Assembly (NCBI RefSeq): GCF_003634455.1
Contig: NZ_RBLC01000005.1
Location: 1 to 64,000, forward strand
Direction of reading: 5' to 3'
DNA: 64,000 nucleotides
Origin: Flavobacterium endophyticum
Lineage (GTDB): Bacteria > Bacteroidota > Bacteroidia > Flavobacteriales > Flavobacteriaceae
This document shows, one piece after another, positions 44,341-52,112 of the stretch (position 1 is the first letter of the stretch; the number at the start of each line of letters is the position of its first letter). The notes beneath the pieces are model-generated. The model ran no database searches. It saw only the letters and a program-made list of their open reading frames with translations, and was not told where the DNA came from. The translations under genes were made by a program, and so were the position numbers.

Positions 44341-45003
44341 ATGGGAATTTTATATCAACTATCCTCTATTTACGAAACAATAAATAAATTGATTTTGAAG
44401 CTACAACTCTCCTATTATCTCAATCAAGATGTAATCTTTTTAGCCAAAGACCTTTTGGGAAAAGTACTTTTTACTCAAATTGATGGAAAGGTAACGGCAG
44501 GCATAATCGTAGAAACCGAAGCCTATTTTGGCGTACAGGACAAGGCATCGCATGCCTATGGTGGCCGGCGTACCAATCGAACAGAGACACTCTATAGCGA
44601 AGGCGGCGTTTCCTATGTCTATCTGTGTTACGGCATACACCATCTCTTCAATGTTGTGAGTTCTGGTCTGGGAGAGCCCCATGCGGTACTGATAAGAGCT
44701 ATCGAACCGCTCATCGGCATAGAAACCATAGAGCTCAGACGGACGATGCCCGCGACAAAAGCAGCTATTTCCTCCGGCCCTGGCTCTGCCGCTAAAGCTT
44801 TGGGTATTGACCATTCTTTTAATAAAAAAGAATTAACTGGAGAAGAAATTTGGATTGAAGACCATGGTATTCGCTATACGGCCGATGAAATTGCAGCAGC
44901 ACCTCGTGTAGGCGTTGCCTATGCACAAGAGCACGCGCTTTTGCCTTGGCGGTTTTTTGTGATAGGCAATAAATATGTGAGCAAGCCGAACAAAGTTCTT
45001 TAA
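44341..45003 (+). CDS. DNA-3-methyladenine glycosylase (AAG/MPG family)
   Basis: 220 residues from the ATG at 44341; a TTG at 44329 is an alternative. Family motifs: FLAKDLLGKVLFT, GIIVETEAYFG (catalytic Glu), ASHAYGGRRTNRTETLYSEGGVSYVYLCYGIHHLFNVV, AVLIRAIEP and GPGSAAKALGID. The enzyme flips out and excises 3-methyladenine, hypoxanthine and related bases. It is one of three alkylated- or oxidised-base repair genes in the window but not in an operon with them. A bidirectional terminator follows. Confidence 0.94.
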   Translation: MGILYQLSSIYETINKLILKLQLSYYLNQDVIFLAKDLLGKVLFTQIDGKVTAGIIVETEAYFGVQDKASHAYGGRRTNRTETLYSEGGVSYVYLCYGIHHLFNVVSSGLGEPHAVLIRAIEPLIGIETIELRRTMPATKAAISSGPGSAAKALGIDHSFNKKELTGEEIWIEDHGIRYTADEIAAAPRVGVAYAQEHALLPWRFFVIGNKYVSKPNKVL

Positions 45004-45042
45004 ACAAGCGCTGTACTCTTAGCTTTATACAAACCCTTATAC

Positions 45043-45072
45043 TAAAAAAGCCCATCTATAATGGGCTTTTTG
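45043..45072. terminator. Bidirectional terminator between convergent genes
   Basis: AAAAAAGCCCAT and ATGGGCTTTTTT form a 12-bp stem with a short loop, midway between the AAG stop (45003) and the convergent unknown gene stop (45105). Confidence 0.88.
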
Positions 45073-45104
45073 GCTTGCGGAAAACAGAAAGGTTATCCTT
45101 CTAC

Positions 45105-45557
45105 TTAAATAGTGTCGTCCTGATTCGGAAACCTCATGATATAGCCGATTTCTTCTCTTTTCCTACTCGTTGGCCCATAACTAAATTGGATGTTGACGAA
45201 ACTACCTCTTGGCGTGTCGTCTAACCTTATATGGCCTAGCAGATTGCCGCCTACACCGACCACCGTAAACTGCATATTGGGTTCTGGCGGCGATACTGTA
45301 GTATCTGGTGGTATCGGAATAGCATACCATACAGCCGATTTAGTCAGTTGCAAGGAACTCGATACCCCATTCGGATTGTAGGTGTAGTCTACTACCTCCA
45401 AGTCTACAGAAACTAATTTTCTTGCAGTTGGCGGATTGGTTTTTTCGCTATAATTTGCTGTTGCCACAATTTTCAGTCCATTATAAGGGGCTTGGGGATT
45501 GTTGCCATCAGGTCGCCAGTCGCCCGTATACCAAGTGCTTTCTTCTATATTTTCCAT
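45105..45557 (-). CDS. Hypothetical beta-rich protein, last gene of an unknown operon
   Basis: 150 residues, no signal peptide, many Pro, Thr and Asn (NPPTARKLVSVDLEVVDYTYNPNG, PPDTTVSPPEPNMQFTVVGVGGNLLGHIRL), which suggests a beta sandwich. Not recognised. It follows the gene at 45613 by 55 nt on the same strand and ends at a shared terminator. The gene order in the direction of transcription is 48259-48690, TPR kinase, 45613-46233, then this gene. Confidence 0.68.
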   Translation of the reverse strand: MENIEESTWYTGDWRPDGNNPQAPYNGLKIVATANYSEKTNPPTARKLVSVDLEVVDYTYNPNGVSSSLQLTKSAVWYAIPIPPDTTVSPPEPNMQFTVVGVGGNLLGHIRLDDTPRGSFVNIQFSYGPTSRKREEIGYIMRFPNQDDTI

Positions 45558-45612
45558 TGTATGTATTTTTAAGTTCCTTAGTAATTGTGTATCGGTTATG
45601 ATTGTATCGAAA

Positions 45613-46233
45613 TTATTTGTTGATATTTTCCAATGTAAAGCTAAATGCCGGAGACGATTTGCCAGGACCGCCTCCTGTCATTACGATATCCGCACTTATG
45701 ATGCCGAACAAGTTGATTTCCGAGTTGATTTGAGAGATAATAGCCGAATTCATCACCTCACCTTCTCGAATCTGAGAAACAACTCCTATATAAATCCTAG
45801 GTTGGAATTCAAACACTGCTTTTTGCCCTGGCGCCAATCTTGTTTTGGTAGCCAGCAATTTGCCGTCTTTGTAGCAGTTGGCATTAATAGCGCCTTGTAT
45901 TAACTGGTTTCTTACTTCAACTTCTGTCGGACTTGTCGCAGGAGTCGAAGACAGTTGGAGGATATCTCCTGAAGTGCTTTTTATCATATCAAAAGCCTGT
46001 CCATCATAAGCCGTAAGCAGCGGCGTATAATTTCCATAAGAATCGCTTGCCGATACGCTGAAAAGTAACGGGAAGACAAAAGGATGGTTGTCAAGCCGTC
46101 CGCAATTTTCGATTACTTTCCACGCTATGGCAAGTTCTCCGAAATCTTCTGCCACATTTTGTTGAAAAATCACGACACTGCTATTATTGGTATCATTTGA
46201 TCTGTTGATAAAGTTTAATCTAATCCTGTCCAT
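45613..46233 (-). CDS. Conserved hypothetical protein of an unknown operon
   Basis: 206 residues, soluble, no signal peptide. Distinctive segments are VVIFQQNVAEDFGELAIAWKVIENCG (about 21-46), DGKLLATKTRLAPGQKAVFEFQPRIYIGVVSQI (about 122-154) and ADIVMTGGGPGKSSPAFSFTLENI (about 179-202). I recall similar sequences in other bacteria, sometimes named ring-opening dioxygenase LigA, but no metal-binding or LigA motif is present and I do not accept that name. Beta-rich composition suggests a binding fold. It lies 264 nt downstream of the TPR kinase stop; that gap holds only an imperfect hairpin (46399-46439). Confidence 0.7.
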   Translation of the reverse strand: MDRIRLNFINRSNDTNNSSVVIFQQNVAEDFGELAIAWKVIENCGRLDNHPFVFPLLFSVSASDSYGNYTPLLTAYDGQAFDMIKSTSGDILQLSSTPATSPTEVEVRNQLIQGAINANCYKDGKLLATKTRLAPGQKAVFEFQPRIYIGVVSQIREGEVMNSAIISQINSEINLFGIISADIVMTGGGPGKSSPAFSFTLENINK

Positions 46234-46497
46234 GTGATTATATTTTAGGGGTTAAAAAATAGTTGTAAGATTGTTTGTTCTGTTTTGTTTTCAATTTTTC
46301 TGTTTTGAAGAAAAGATATTTGGGCATGCTGGATTCTATTCTGTAACGCAATACTACTCTCAAAAATAAAGCAAGAAGAATAGAATGTAACAAAATGCCT
46401 ATTCATTGCTATAAGGCCTGCCAAACACAGCATGAATAGCAGGCGCTTTTACAAAATGATTGTCTTCTGCCAAAATACTTTCAATGGATGACTTCCA

Positions 46498-48233
46498 TCA
46501 TTTTGCTGTTTTGGGTAATTGAATTATAATTTTGGTTCCTATATTCTCTTGGCTTTCTATCAACAACAGCCCGTTATTTTTCTTCACCATTTCTTTGCAC
46601 AGCTGCAGCCCTAATCCCGTACCTACAATCTCGTTTTGCCCTTTTTTCTTGTTGAGCAGTATCGACTCCCGTAGCAGTTCTTCTCGGGTTTCTTCCGGCA
46701 TGCCTACTCCCAAATCTTCTACGACCAGATGACAAGAATCTGCTGCCCCAGCCTCGCAATATACTTTTATTATGCCCTTTTCTTTAGAAAACTTGATGGC
46801 ATTGTCCAACAAATTCCTCAAGATAATCTTGACCGAATCCAGATCGGCCTGTACATACATACCAGTCGGAATAGCATATTCAAACGCAATGTTTTTATAG
46901 GCCATCAACGGCTTATAATTATAAGCTACCTGCTGTACGACCGATGGCAGGTGTATAGCCTCTATATTAAAATACAGCTGCTTGGTCTGCAGCATCGACC
47001 AGTTCAGCAAGTTATCCAGCAAATTATAGATGCTGTTGGTGATCGAGCTGTTGCTTTGCAAGAGCTTATCCAGTTGGGCCCAGCTCTTTGCTTCCAATTG
47101 CTCAAACAACTGCTTATTGCTCGTTTTCAGGGCATTTACAGACGACCTCAAGTCGTGGCTTACGATCGAAAATAACTTATCCTTCGTCAGGTTCAACAGG
47201 TCGAGATTCTTCTTCTGCGATAGTATGATTCGGTTGCTTTTTATCTTTTGCCTAAAGAAATAAGTCCCCGCACCAAACAGCACCATCAAGAAAACAGACG
47301 AAAGCAGCAAGGCATTGCGCTCGGCAATCTTCAGTTTGTTCTCCGTTCTCAGCACCTTGATTTCCTTTTCCTTTTCGGTTACCGCATACTCCTTTTCCAG
47401 TTCCGCCAGCGCCCATATCTTGTTTTGGTTGTTTAGCGAATCCCTCCAGCTCTCATACTCCTTGCGGTATTCCAATGACCTAGAAAACTGCTTCCGGTTC
47501 TCCTCCATCACTGCCATATTTAAGGCCGAGTTCTGTTTCAGTTCAAAGTCTTTGGTTTTTTTAGACAGTTGGTAGGCCTTCTCAAAATACGGTATTGCCT
47601 CATTGTCCTTATACTGCGCATAATACAAATTCGCAATGTCCATATACGAACTGACCATCCTAACAGTATCTTTATCCCTTTCCTGCAGTTCCAAGCTGCG
47701 GAAGAGGTATTTCTCTGCTTCGGCATACTGCTCCATATGGAAATAAGAAATTCCCAAGTTATGATACAGCGCGCTTGCCTTGAAATCATAACGCTCCTTG
47801 TTAGGCAATTCCTCTACTTCCTTGAAATAGTCAATCGCCTTAGAATAGTTTTCCTGTTCCAGAAAGATTTCTCCCAGGTGCGTCTTGACTTTATAGTAAA
47901 ACGGAAAGGATTTCGAGATCAGATAGAACTCTTTCTTGGCTCCGTCAAAAAGCTTTTTTTTTTAAAACTCACGCCCCTGAAGAAATGGCAATAATCATCC
48001 AATTCGGCCACAGGTGCAGCATCCAGCTGTTTCATAGAATAAAACAAGGTCGAGTCCCATTCTTTCGTAAGAAAAAAAGATTGTGCTTTTCTAAAATTAA
48101 TCGCGTCCTTATGGGCTTGCGATTTCTTTTTCATCTCTCCGACAAACGTCTTCATTTCCGATTCTTCTTGGGACAGCATAGAAGAACAGAACAGCATAAA
48201 AAAGAAGCAGTAAAAAATAGTAGGTTTTAGCAT
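46498..48233 (-). CDS. TPR sensor histidine kinase interrupted by a frameshift at an A10 tract
   Basis: Two overlapping reading frames together encode one kinase. The first (48233 to 47919) gives a signal peptide (to about 21, SSMLSQ) and the first TPR-like helices, ending after [16 protein letters not shown]. The second, open from just after the A10 tract to 46498, continues the TPR array ([53 protein letters not shown]), a membrane helix (about residues 330-350), HisKA ([16 protein letters not shown]) and HATPase ([27 protein letters not shown]). Slipping back one base on the ten A residues joins the frames into ~578 residues. It may be a true mutation, programmed slippage or a sequence error. 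Confidence 0.82.
47954..47963 (-). other. A10 homopolymer at the kinase frame junction
   Basis: Ten A residues on the coding strand, read AAA AAA AAA AGC in the zero frame. A -1 slip (or one added A) gives AAA AAG CTT and continues into the long downstream frame. Confidence 0.9.
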
Positions 48234-48258
48234 GGGTAGGTTGTTTTTTTCAAAAACC

Positions 48259-48690
48259 TTAGGCTTCCTGCACGGTCGTCACAGTACCCCTTGATGTTTT
48301 TGGGTCAATGTTTCTAAGACGGGTAAGAATATAATCTACAGAAGCCATACCTCTCAGGCTGTATTCTACAACAATACTCCACAGCGTAAATTGCTGTTCG
48401 GGCGTGCTGGTAGAATCATCATACTCTATAATAAAGCTGCGAGCCGAGACCGTCTGCCCTCCGGCAATGCTCACTTTGACCGGATTGCCGTCCTCCTCTA
48501 CCAAAAAGGTAGGCGGCAACGTGATATCAGAAGGAATACAAGCAATAATCCGCAATCGGAAAGTGTCTTGCTCTGCCGTATTTTCGGCAAATACCAACGG
48601 CGCGATAGGATAGTCAGAATCTCTAAGGTCAATTTCAAAAGGAACCGTATTCGTTTGGCTCAAGGCCAGTTTCGATATAATAATACCCAT
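48259..48690 (-). CDS. Hypothetical protein, first gene of the unknown kinase operon
   Basis: 143 residues, acidic, soluble, with strand-rich composition (TFRLRIIACIPSDITLPPTFLVEEDG, FIIEYDDSTSTPEQQFTLWSIVVEYSLRG). Not recognised. The composition resembles the two hypothetical genes further down the same strand. It ends 25 nt before the TPR kinase start, so it is probably co-transcribed with it. The divergent intergenic region before it carries the 11-bp periodic repeat. Confidence 0.68.
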   Translation of the reverse strand: MGIIISKLALSQTNTVPFEIDLRDSDYPIAPLVFAENTAEQDTFRLRIIACIPSDITLPPTFLVEEDGNPVKVSIAGGQTVSARSFIIEYDDSTSTPEQQFTLWSIVVEYSLRGMASVDYILTRLRNIDPKTSRGTVTTVQEA

Positions 48691-48909
48691 AGTGTATGTT
48701 GTTTAGATTTGGTATACCAAATGTAACATTTTTTACATAAAAATCTTACTTAATTATGTTAAAACAATATCATCAAAAAAGGCTATACAAAATAATATCA
48801 ACAAGTTAGCTACAAAACAACAAAAACACCTATCTTTATGCTTCTTTCCTATACAATTGCCTTCCTACTTGAGGCCAATTCCAACTCCTGTATTACCCCG
48901 TCATGTACA

Positions 48910-49034
48910 TCGGCTATTCCGCAGCCAAAGCGTAGCCATACCGTAGCTATACCGTATCCATACCGTATGTTCTGGCAGTTTTCTCCCAGTTTTCTCCCAG
49001 TCTCCTTCCGATCCTCCTTCCGATCCTCCTTTGG
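48910..49034. repeat. Degenerate tandem array with 11-12-bp period
   Basis: Consecutive 11-bp units start at 48910, 48921, 48932, 48943, 48954, 48965, 48976 and 48987 (for example GTAGCCATACC, GTAGCTATACC, GTATCCATACC, then CAGTTTTCTCC twice). Three 12-13-bp units follow (GATCCTCCTTCC type). The sequence drifts along the array while the spacing stays near one helical turn. It lies between the divergent unknown operon and the LytS-type kinase gene, in a 544-bp region without any other gene. Confidence 0.78.
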
Positions 49035-49234
49035 TTTATATGCCAAAAACAGGGCTAAACCCGAACAAGAGTGCAACGAAACTGCTACATAGCTACTACT
49101 TACTAAAACGCTAGGACATATACTACTCCGCTTTCATCCCAAAAACAGGCCGGGTTGGTAGAGAAAACCATAAGGTTGGTATAGAAACTACAAACAAGCC
49201 TGCTTTTTTAGTTCCTTTACAAAAAAATAGACTG

Positions 49235-50305
49235 ATGGCAAAAGAACTATCCTCCCAGCCGAGCCCGATGGTTAATTTTTTAATAGAAAAGCGCTACCGC
49301 ATCTACAGACACCTGGTGATATGGCTGTATCTTATCCTGACCGAATTCAGCCAGCCCATGGGACCGATAGAGCTTACGGGCAATTATGCCTTTTATCTCA
49401 GGGTAGCAAATACATTGTCGTTTGCACTGCTGGTCTACCTGAACATGTACGTACTGGTACCCAGGCTCCTCTTTAAAGAAAAATACCTGCAGTATCTGCT
49501 GGTACTCATTTCTATGATCATCCTGTTTTATGTAGGCATCGAAGGCACCTTGCAGTACAAGTTCGAAGGATACAGAAGTTTCAAAGAACAGGAAAATTCA
49601 AGCCTGTTTATGGCTATCATAGACCATACAAACCTATGGATTATTGTCATGCTAGCTTCCACCAGCATAAAGCTGTTCCAGCGTGGCCGCAGGGATGCCG
49701 TGCGCATGAGCGACTTGAAAAAAAGCTCGCTAGAGGCAGAACTGGGCGAGCTAAAAAACCAGCTCAATCCGCACTTCCTATTCAACATGCTCAATAACGT
49801 AAATACGCTTGTTTTTACGGAACCTAAAATTGCTTCGGTAATCATCATGAAGCTATCCGGATTCCTGCGTTATCTGCTCTATGACAACAATAAGAACACG
49901 GTATCCTTGCAATCGGAGATCAAGTTCCTTACGAATTTCTTGGAACTGGAAAACATCCGAAGAGACGATTTCAGCTTTTCGATTGAAAACCATTCACCCG
50001 AAGAAACCGCCTTGATGTCGATTCCGCCTAACCTCTTCCTTATTTTTGTAGAAAATGCGGCCAAGCACAGCAAGACAGCGAATGCCCCTTCGAATGTCAG
50101 CCTATCGTTTGAATCGAGCAAGGACAAGCTGGTCTTTACCTGTCAGAATACCAAATCCAAAGTTATCTCGCCTCGGCAGGAAGCAGGCGGGCTCGGATTA
50201 GCCAACATCCGAAGAAGGCTCGACCTTTTGTACGAAGGCAGGCATGACCTGGAATTATATGAAACCAAAGAATTGTATAAAGTCACCTTAACCATACCGT
50301 TATGA
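49235..50305 (+). CDS. LytS/YehU-type sensor histidine kinase
   Basis: 356 residues. Four membrane helices (about 25-130), then a short coiled coil and the His_kinase domain with phospho-acceptor His in LKNQLNPHFLFNMLNNVN (about 187), the SLQSEIKFLTNFLELENIRRDDF segment, N-box PNLFLIFVENAAKHS and GLGLANIRRRL. There is no large periplasmic sensor. It overlaps the downstream LytTR regulator by 4 nt (ATGA), a standard two-component pair for envelope or metabolite sensing. Confidence 0.93.
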   Translation: MAKELSSQPSPMVNFLIEKRYRIYRHLVIWLYLILTEFSQPMGPIELTGNYAFYLRVANTLSFALLVYLNMYVLVPRLLFKEKYLQYLLVLISMIILFYVGIEGTLQYKFEGYRSFKEQENSSLFMAIIDHTNLWIIVMLASTSIKLFQRGRRDAVRMSDLKKSSLEAELGELKNQLNPHFLFNMLNNVNTLVFTEPKIASVIIMKLSGFLRYLLYDNNKNTVSLQSEIKFLTNFLELENIRRDDFSFSIENHSPEETALMSIPPNLFLIFVENAAKHSKTANAPSNVSLSFESSKDKLVFTCQNTKSKVISPRQEAGGLGLANIRRRLDLLYEGRHDLELYETKELYKVTLTIPL

Positions 50306-51018
50306 AATGCATTATAGTAGATGATGAGCCTTTGGCACGCAAGGGCCTCCTGCTCCACTTGCAAGCCATTGGAGGCATCGAGATAAGCGAAGTATTCAAC
50401 AGCGCCGACAAGGCATTGGAATACTTGACAGGCAACCACACCGATCTTATTTTCCTCGACATCGAAATGCCGGGACTGACGGGCTTGGAGTTTGCCGCAA
50501 AAGTCCCAAAAGAGACATTGATTATTTTCACGACGGCCTTTCCGCAGTATGCTTTCGACAGCTATTCTGTAGATGCCATCGATTACCTGCTGAAGCCGAT
50601 ATCTCAAGAACGCCTGGAAAAAGCGTTGCAGAAAGCGACCGCCTATCACCAATTTCTCAACGGCAGCCAGCCGGCTCCCGAAAAAATGGAAAAGGAGTTT
50701 ATGATTATCAAGGCAGACCGACGCTACCATAAGATTACCTATAAGAATATACTGTACCTCGAGGGACTCAAAGATTTTGCCGTGATCCATCTCGAAAACA
50801 ACAAGATTATTGCCGGAATGAACCTCAAGACTGTGCACGAGCTGATTGCTTCCGACCATTTTATGAGGGTCAGCAAATCGTTTGTGGTCAATACCGAGCA
50901 TATCACTTCTTTTGATACGCATACCATCTATATCAATACTATCGAAATACCGATAGGCGAAGTCTACAAAAAGGATTTTGTCGAGTCATATCTGGGCAAG
51001 AACCTTCCGCCTATTTAA
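50302..51018 (+). CDS. LytTR-family response regulator
   Basis: 238 residues. Receiver domain (about 1-120) with MKCIIVDDEPLARKG, phospho-acceptor Asp in DLIFLDIEMPGLTGLEF (about 54), FTTAF and Lys in YLLKPIS. A LytTR DNA-binding domain follows (about 140-238: FMIIKADRRYHKITYKNILYLEGLKDFAVIHL, FMRVSKSFVVNTEHI, IPIGEVYKKDF). It is coupled to the LytS-type kinase by start/stop overlap. A strong terminator follows. Confidence 0.94.
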   Translation: MKCIIVDDEPLARKGLLLHLQAIGGIEISEVFNSADKALEYLTGNHTDLIFLDIEMPGLTGLEFAAKVPKETLIIFTTAFPQYAFDSYSVDAIDYLLKPISQERLEKALQKATAYHQFLNGSQPAPEKMEKEFMIIKADRRYHKITYKNILYLEGLKDFAVIHLENNKIIAGMNLKTVHELIASDHFMRVSKSFVVNTEHITSFDTHTIYINTIEIPIGEVYKKDFVESYLGKNLPPI

Positions 51019-51060
51019 CGAGCAAGTATGGCTTTCAATGGCGGTCTTATGGGCTGCATA

Positions 51061-51102
51061 AAAAAAGAAGAACGGGTCTATACAGGCCCGTTCTTCTTTT
51101 TT
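51061..51102 (+). terminator. Strong terminator of the LytS/LytTR unit
   Basis: 16 bp at 51061-51076 (AAAAAAGAAGAACGGG) pair exactly with 51087-51102 around a 10-nt loop, ending in TTTTTT. It is symmetric enough also to stop the convergent hydrolase transcript. Confidence 0.9.
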
Positions 51103-51144
51103 AGATTTATAAGGCAAGACTCCTGAAGCCTTGCGTTAGCTTTA

Positions 51145-51936
51145 TTATTTTTTTACTTCTTTTGATGCCTTGATGATGACATCAGCAACGGCCTGCGGCT
51201 GCGATATAAACACGACGTGGCTTCCTTTTATTTCGGTGATTTTGGCATTCGATCTTTTATACATAGTACGCTGTATTTCTGGCAATATGCTTTTATCTTG
51301 AGTAGCTACTATTCCGTAAGAAGGTTTTGTTTTCCATGCGGCGTCGGTTATCTTGGCAGCAATCGCTTGAGCAAAGAACCTTCCTTGTGAAGCATACATA
51401 AAATCGGCTTTCTCTTTAGGAATGTCGGCACAAAAGCCAGCATGGTATTTTGCCTTGTCATAATAAAGCACGCCTTTTTCATCTGGAGGCAAGATTCCGT
51501 TTTCTGGCGCAGGTGGCAGTTTTTGTGCCCAATCCAACGCAGACTCTCCATTATCCGGCTGAAAGGCGGCGATATAAACCAATGCGGCTACATTTTTATG
51601 AGAACCCGCTTGCGTGATGACCGAGCCACCATAAGAGTGCCCTGCCAAGATCGTTGGTCCGTCTTGTCTGTCTAATGCGGCAAGCGTAGCCTCAACATCG
51701 GCAGCCAGCGAGCTTAGCGGATTTTGCACGACTGTAACGTTATATCCTCTTTTCGTAAGAATATCGTACAGCGCATTATAGCCTGAACCGTCTGCAAAAG
51801 CCCCATGGACCAATACAACGTTTTTAACCGTTTGTCCTGTCTGTGCCATTGCTTTTGGAGCATAGCCGAACAAGCTCATAATGACAGCCGTAAAAAATAC
51901 AGCTTTGATTTTTTGGAAGGAAAGTCTTGTTTTCAT
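51145..51936 (-). CDS. Secreted alpha/beta hydrolase
   Basis: 263 residues with a signal peptide (to about 31, PKAMA-Q). Oxyanion HG in VVLVHGAFADGSGYNALYDIL, nucleophile Ser101 in LAGHSYGGSVIT, and catalytic His in KGSHVVFISQP (about 242) are all present. Close in pattern to the EstC/MenH-like esterase group annotated as alpha/beta hydrolase; the substrate is unknown. It faces the LytTR gene across a shared terminator and stands alone. Confidence 0.9.
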   Translation of the reverse strand: MKTRLSFQKIKAVFFTAVIMSLFGYAPKAMAQTGQTVKNVVLVHGAFADGSGYNALYDILTKRGYNVTVVQNPLSSLAADVEATLAALDRQDGPTILAGHSYGGSVITQAGSHKNVAALVYIAAFQPDNGESALDWAQKLPPAPENGILPPDEKGVLYYDKAKYHAGFCADIPKEKADFMYASQGRFFAQAIAAKITDAAWKTKPSYGIVATQDKSILPEIQRTMYKRSNAKITEIKGSHVVFISQPQAVADVIIKASKEVKK

Positions 51937-52112
51937 TTTTTTAAAGATTTAAGATAGATACATTTATTTGTTTGTATTTGAAATACAGGGCAAAATTACC
52001 TGCTATCTGCTCATAAGTCAAATTAATAATATTTTACAGTTATAAAAATTATTAATAATTAAGGCTTATTCCTCTTAAAAATACGAAAAAAAACAGCTCT
52101 ATGCGAATGCCT

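Noticed and set aside
45613..46233. Naming this gene ring-opening dioxygenase LigA
   Set aside because: No metal-binding or LigA/B motif is visible; the label seems to be a propagated misannotation.
46399..46439. Imperfect hairpin CTATTCAT/ATGAATAG between the kinase and the 206-residue gene
   Set aside because: It has a bulge, no T-run and an 18-nt loop; a processing site is possible but not supported enough to list.
48849..49092. Overlapping ORFs on both strands in the 11-bp array
   Set aside because: Periodic DNA yields open frames by chance; neither has a supported start or recognisable product.
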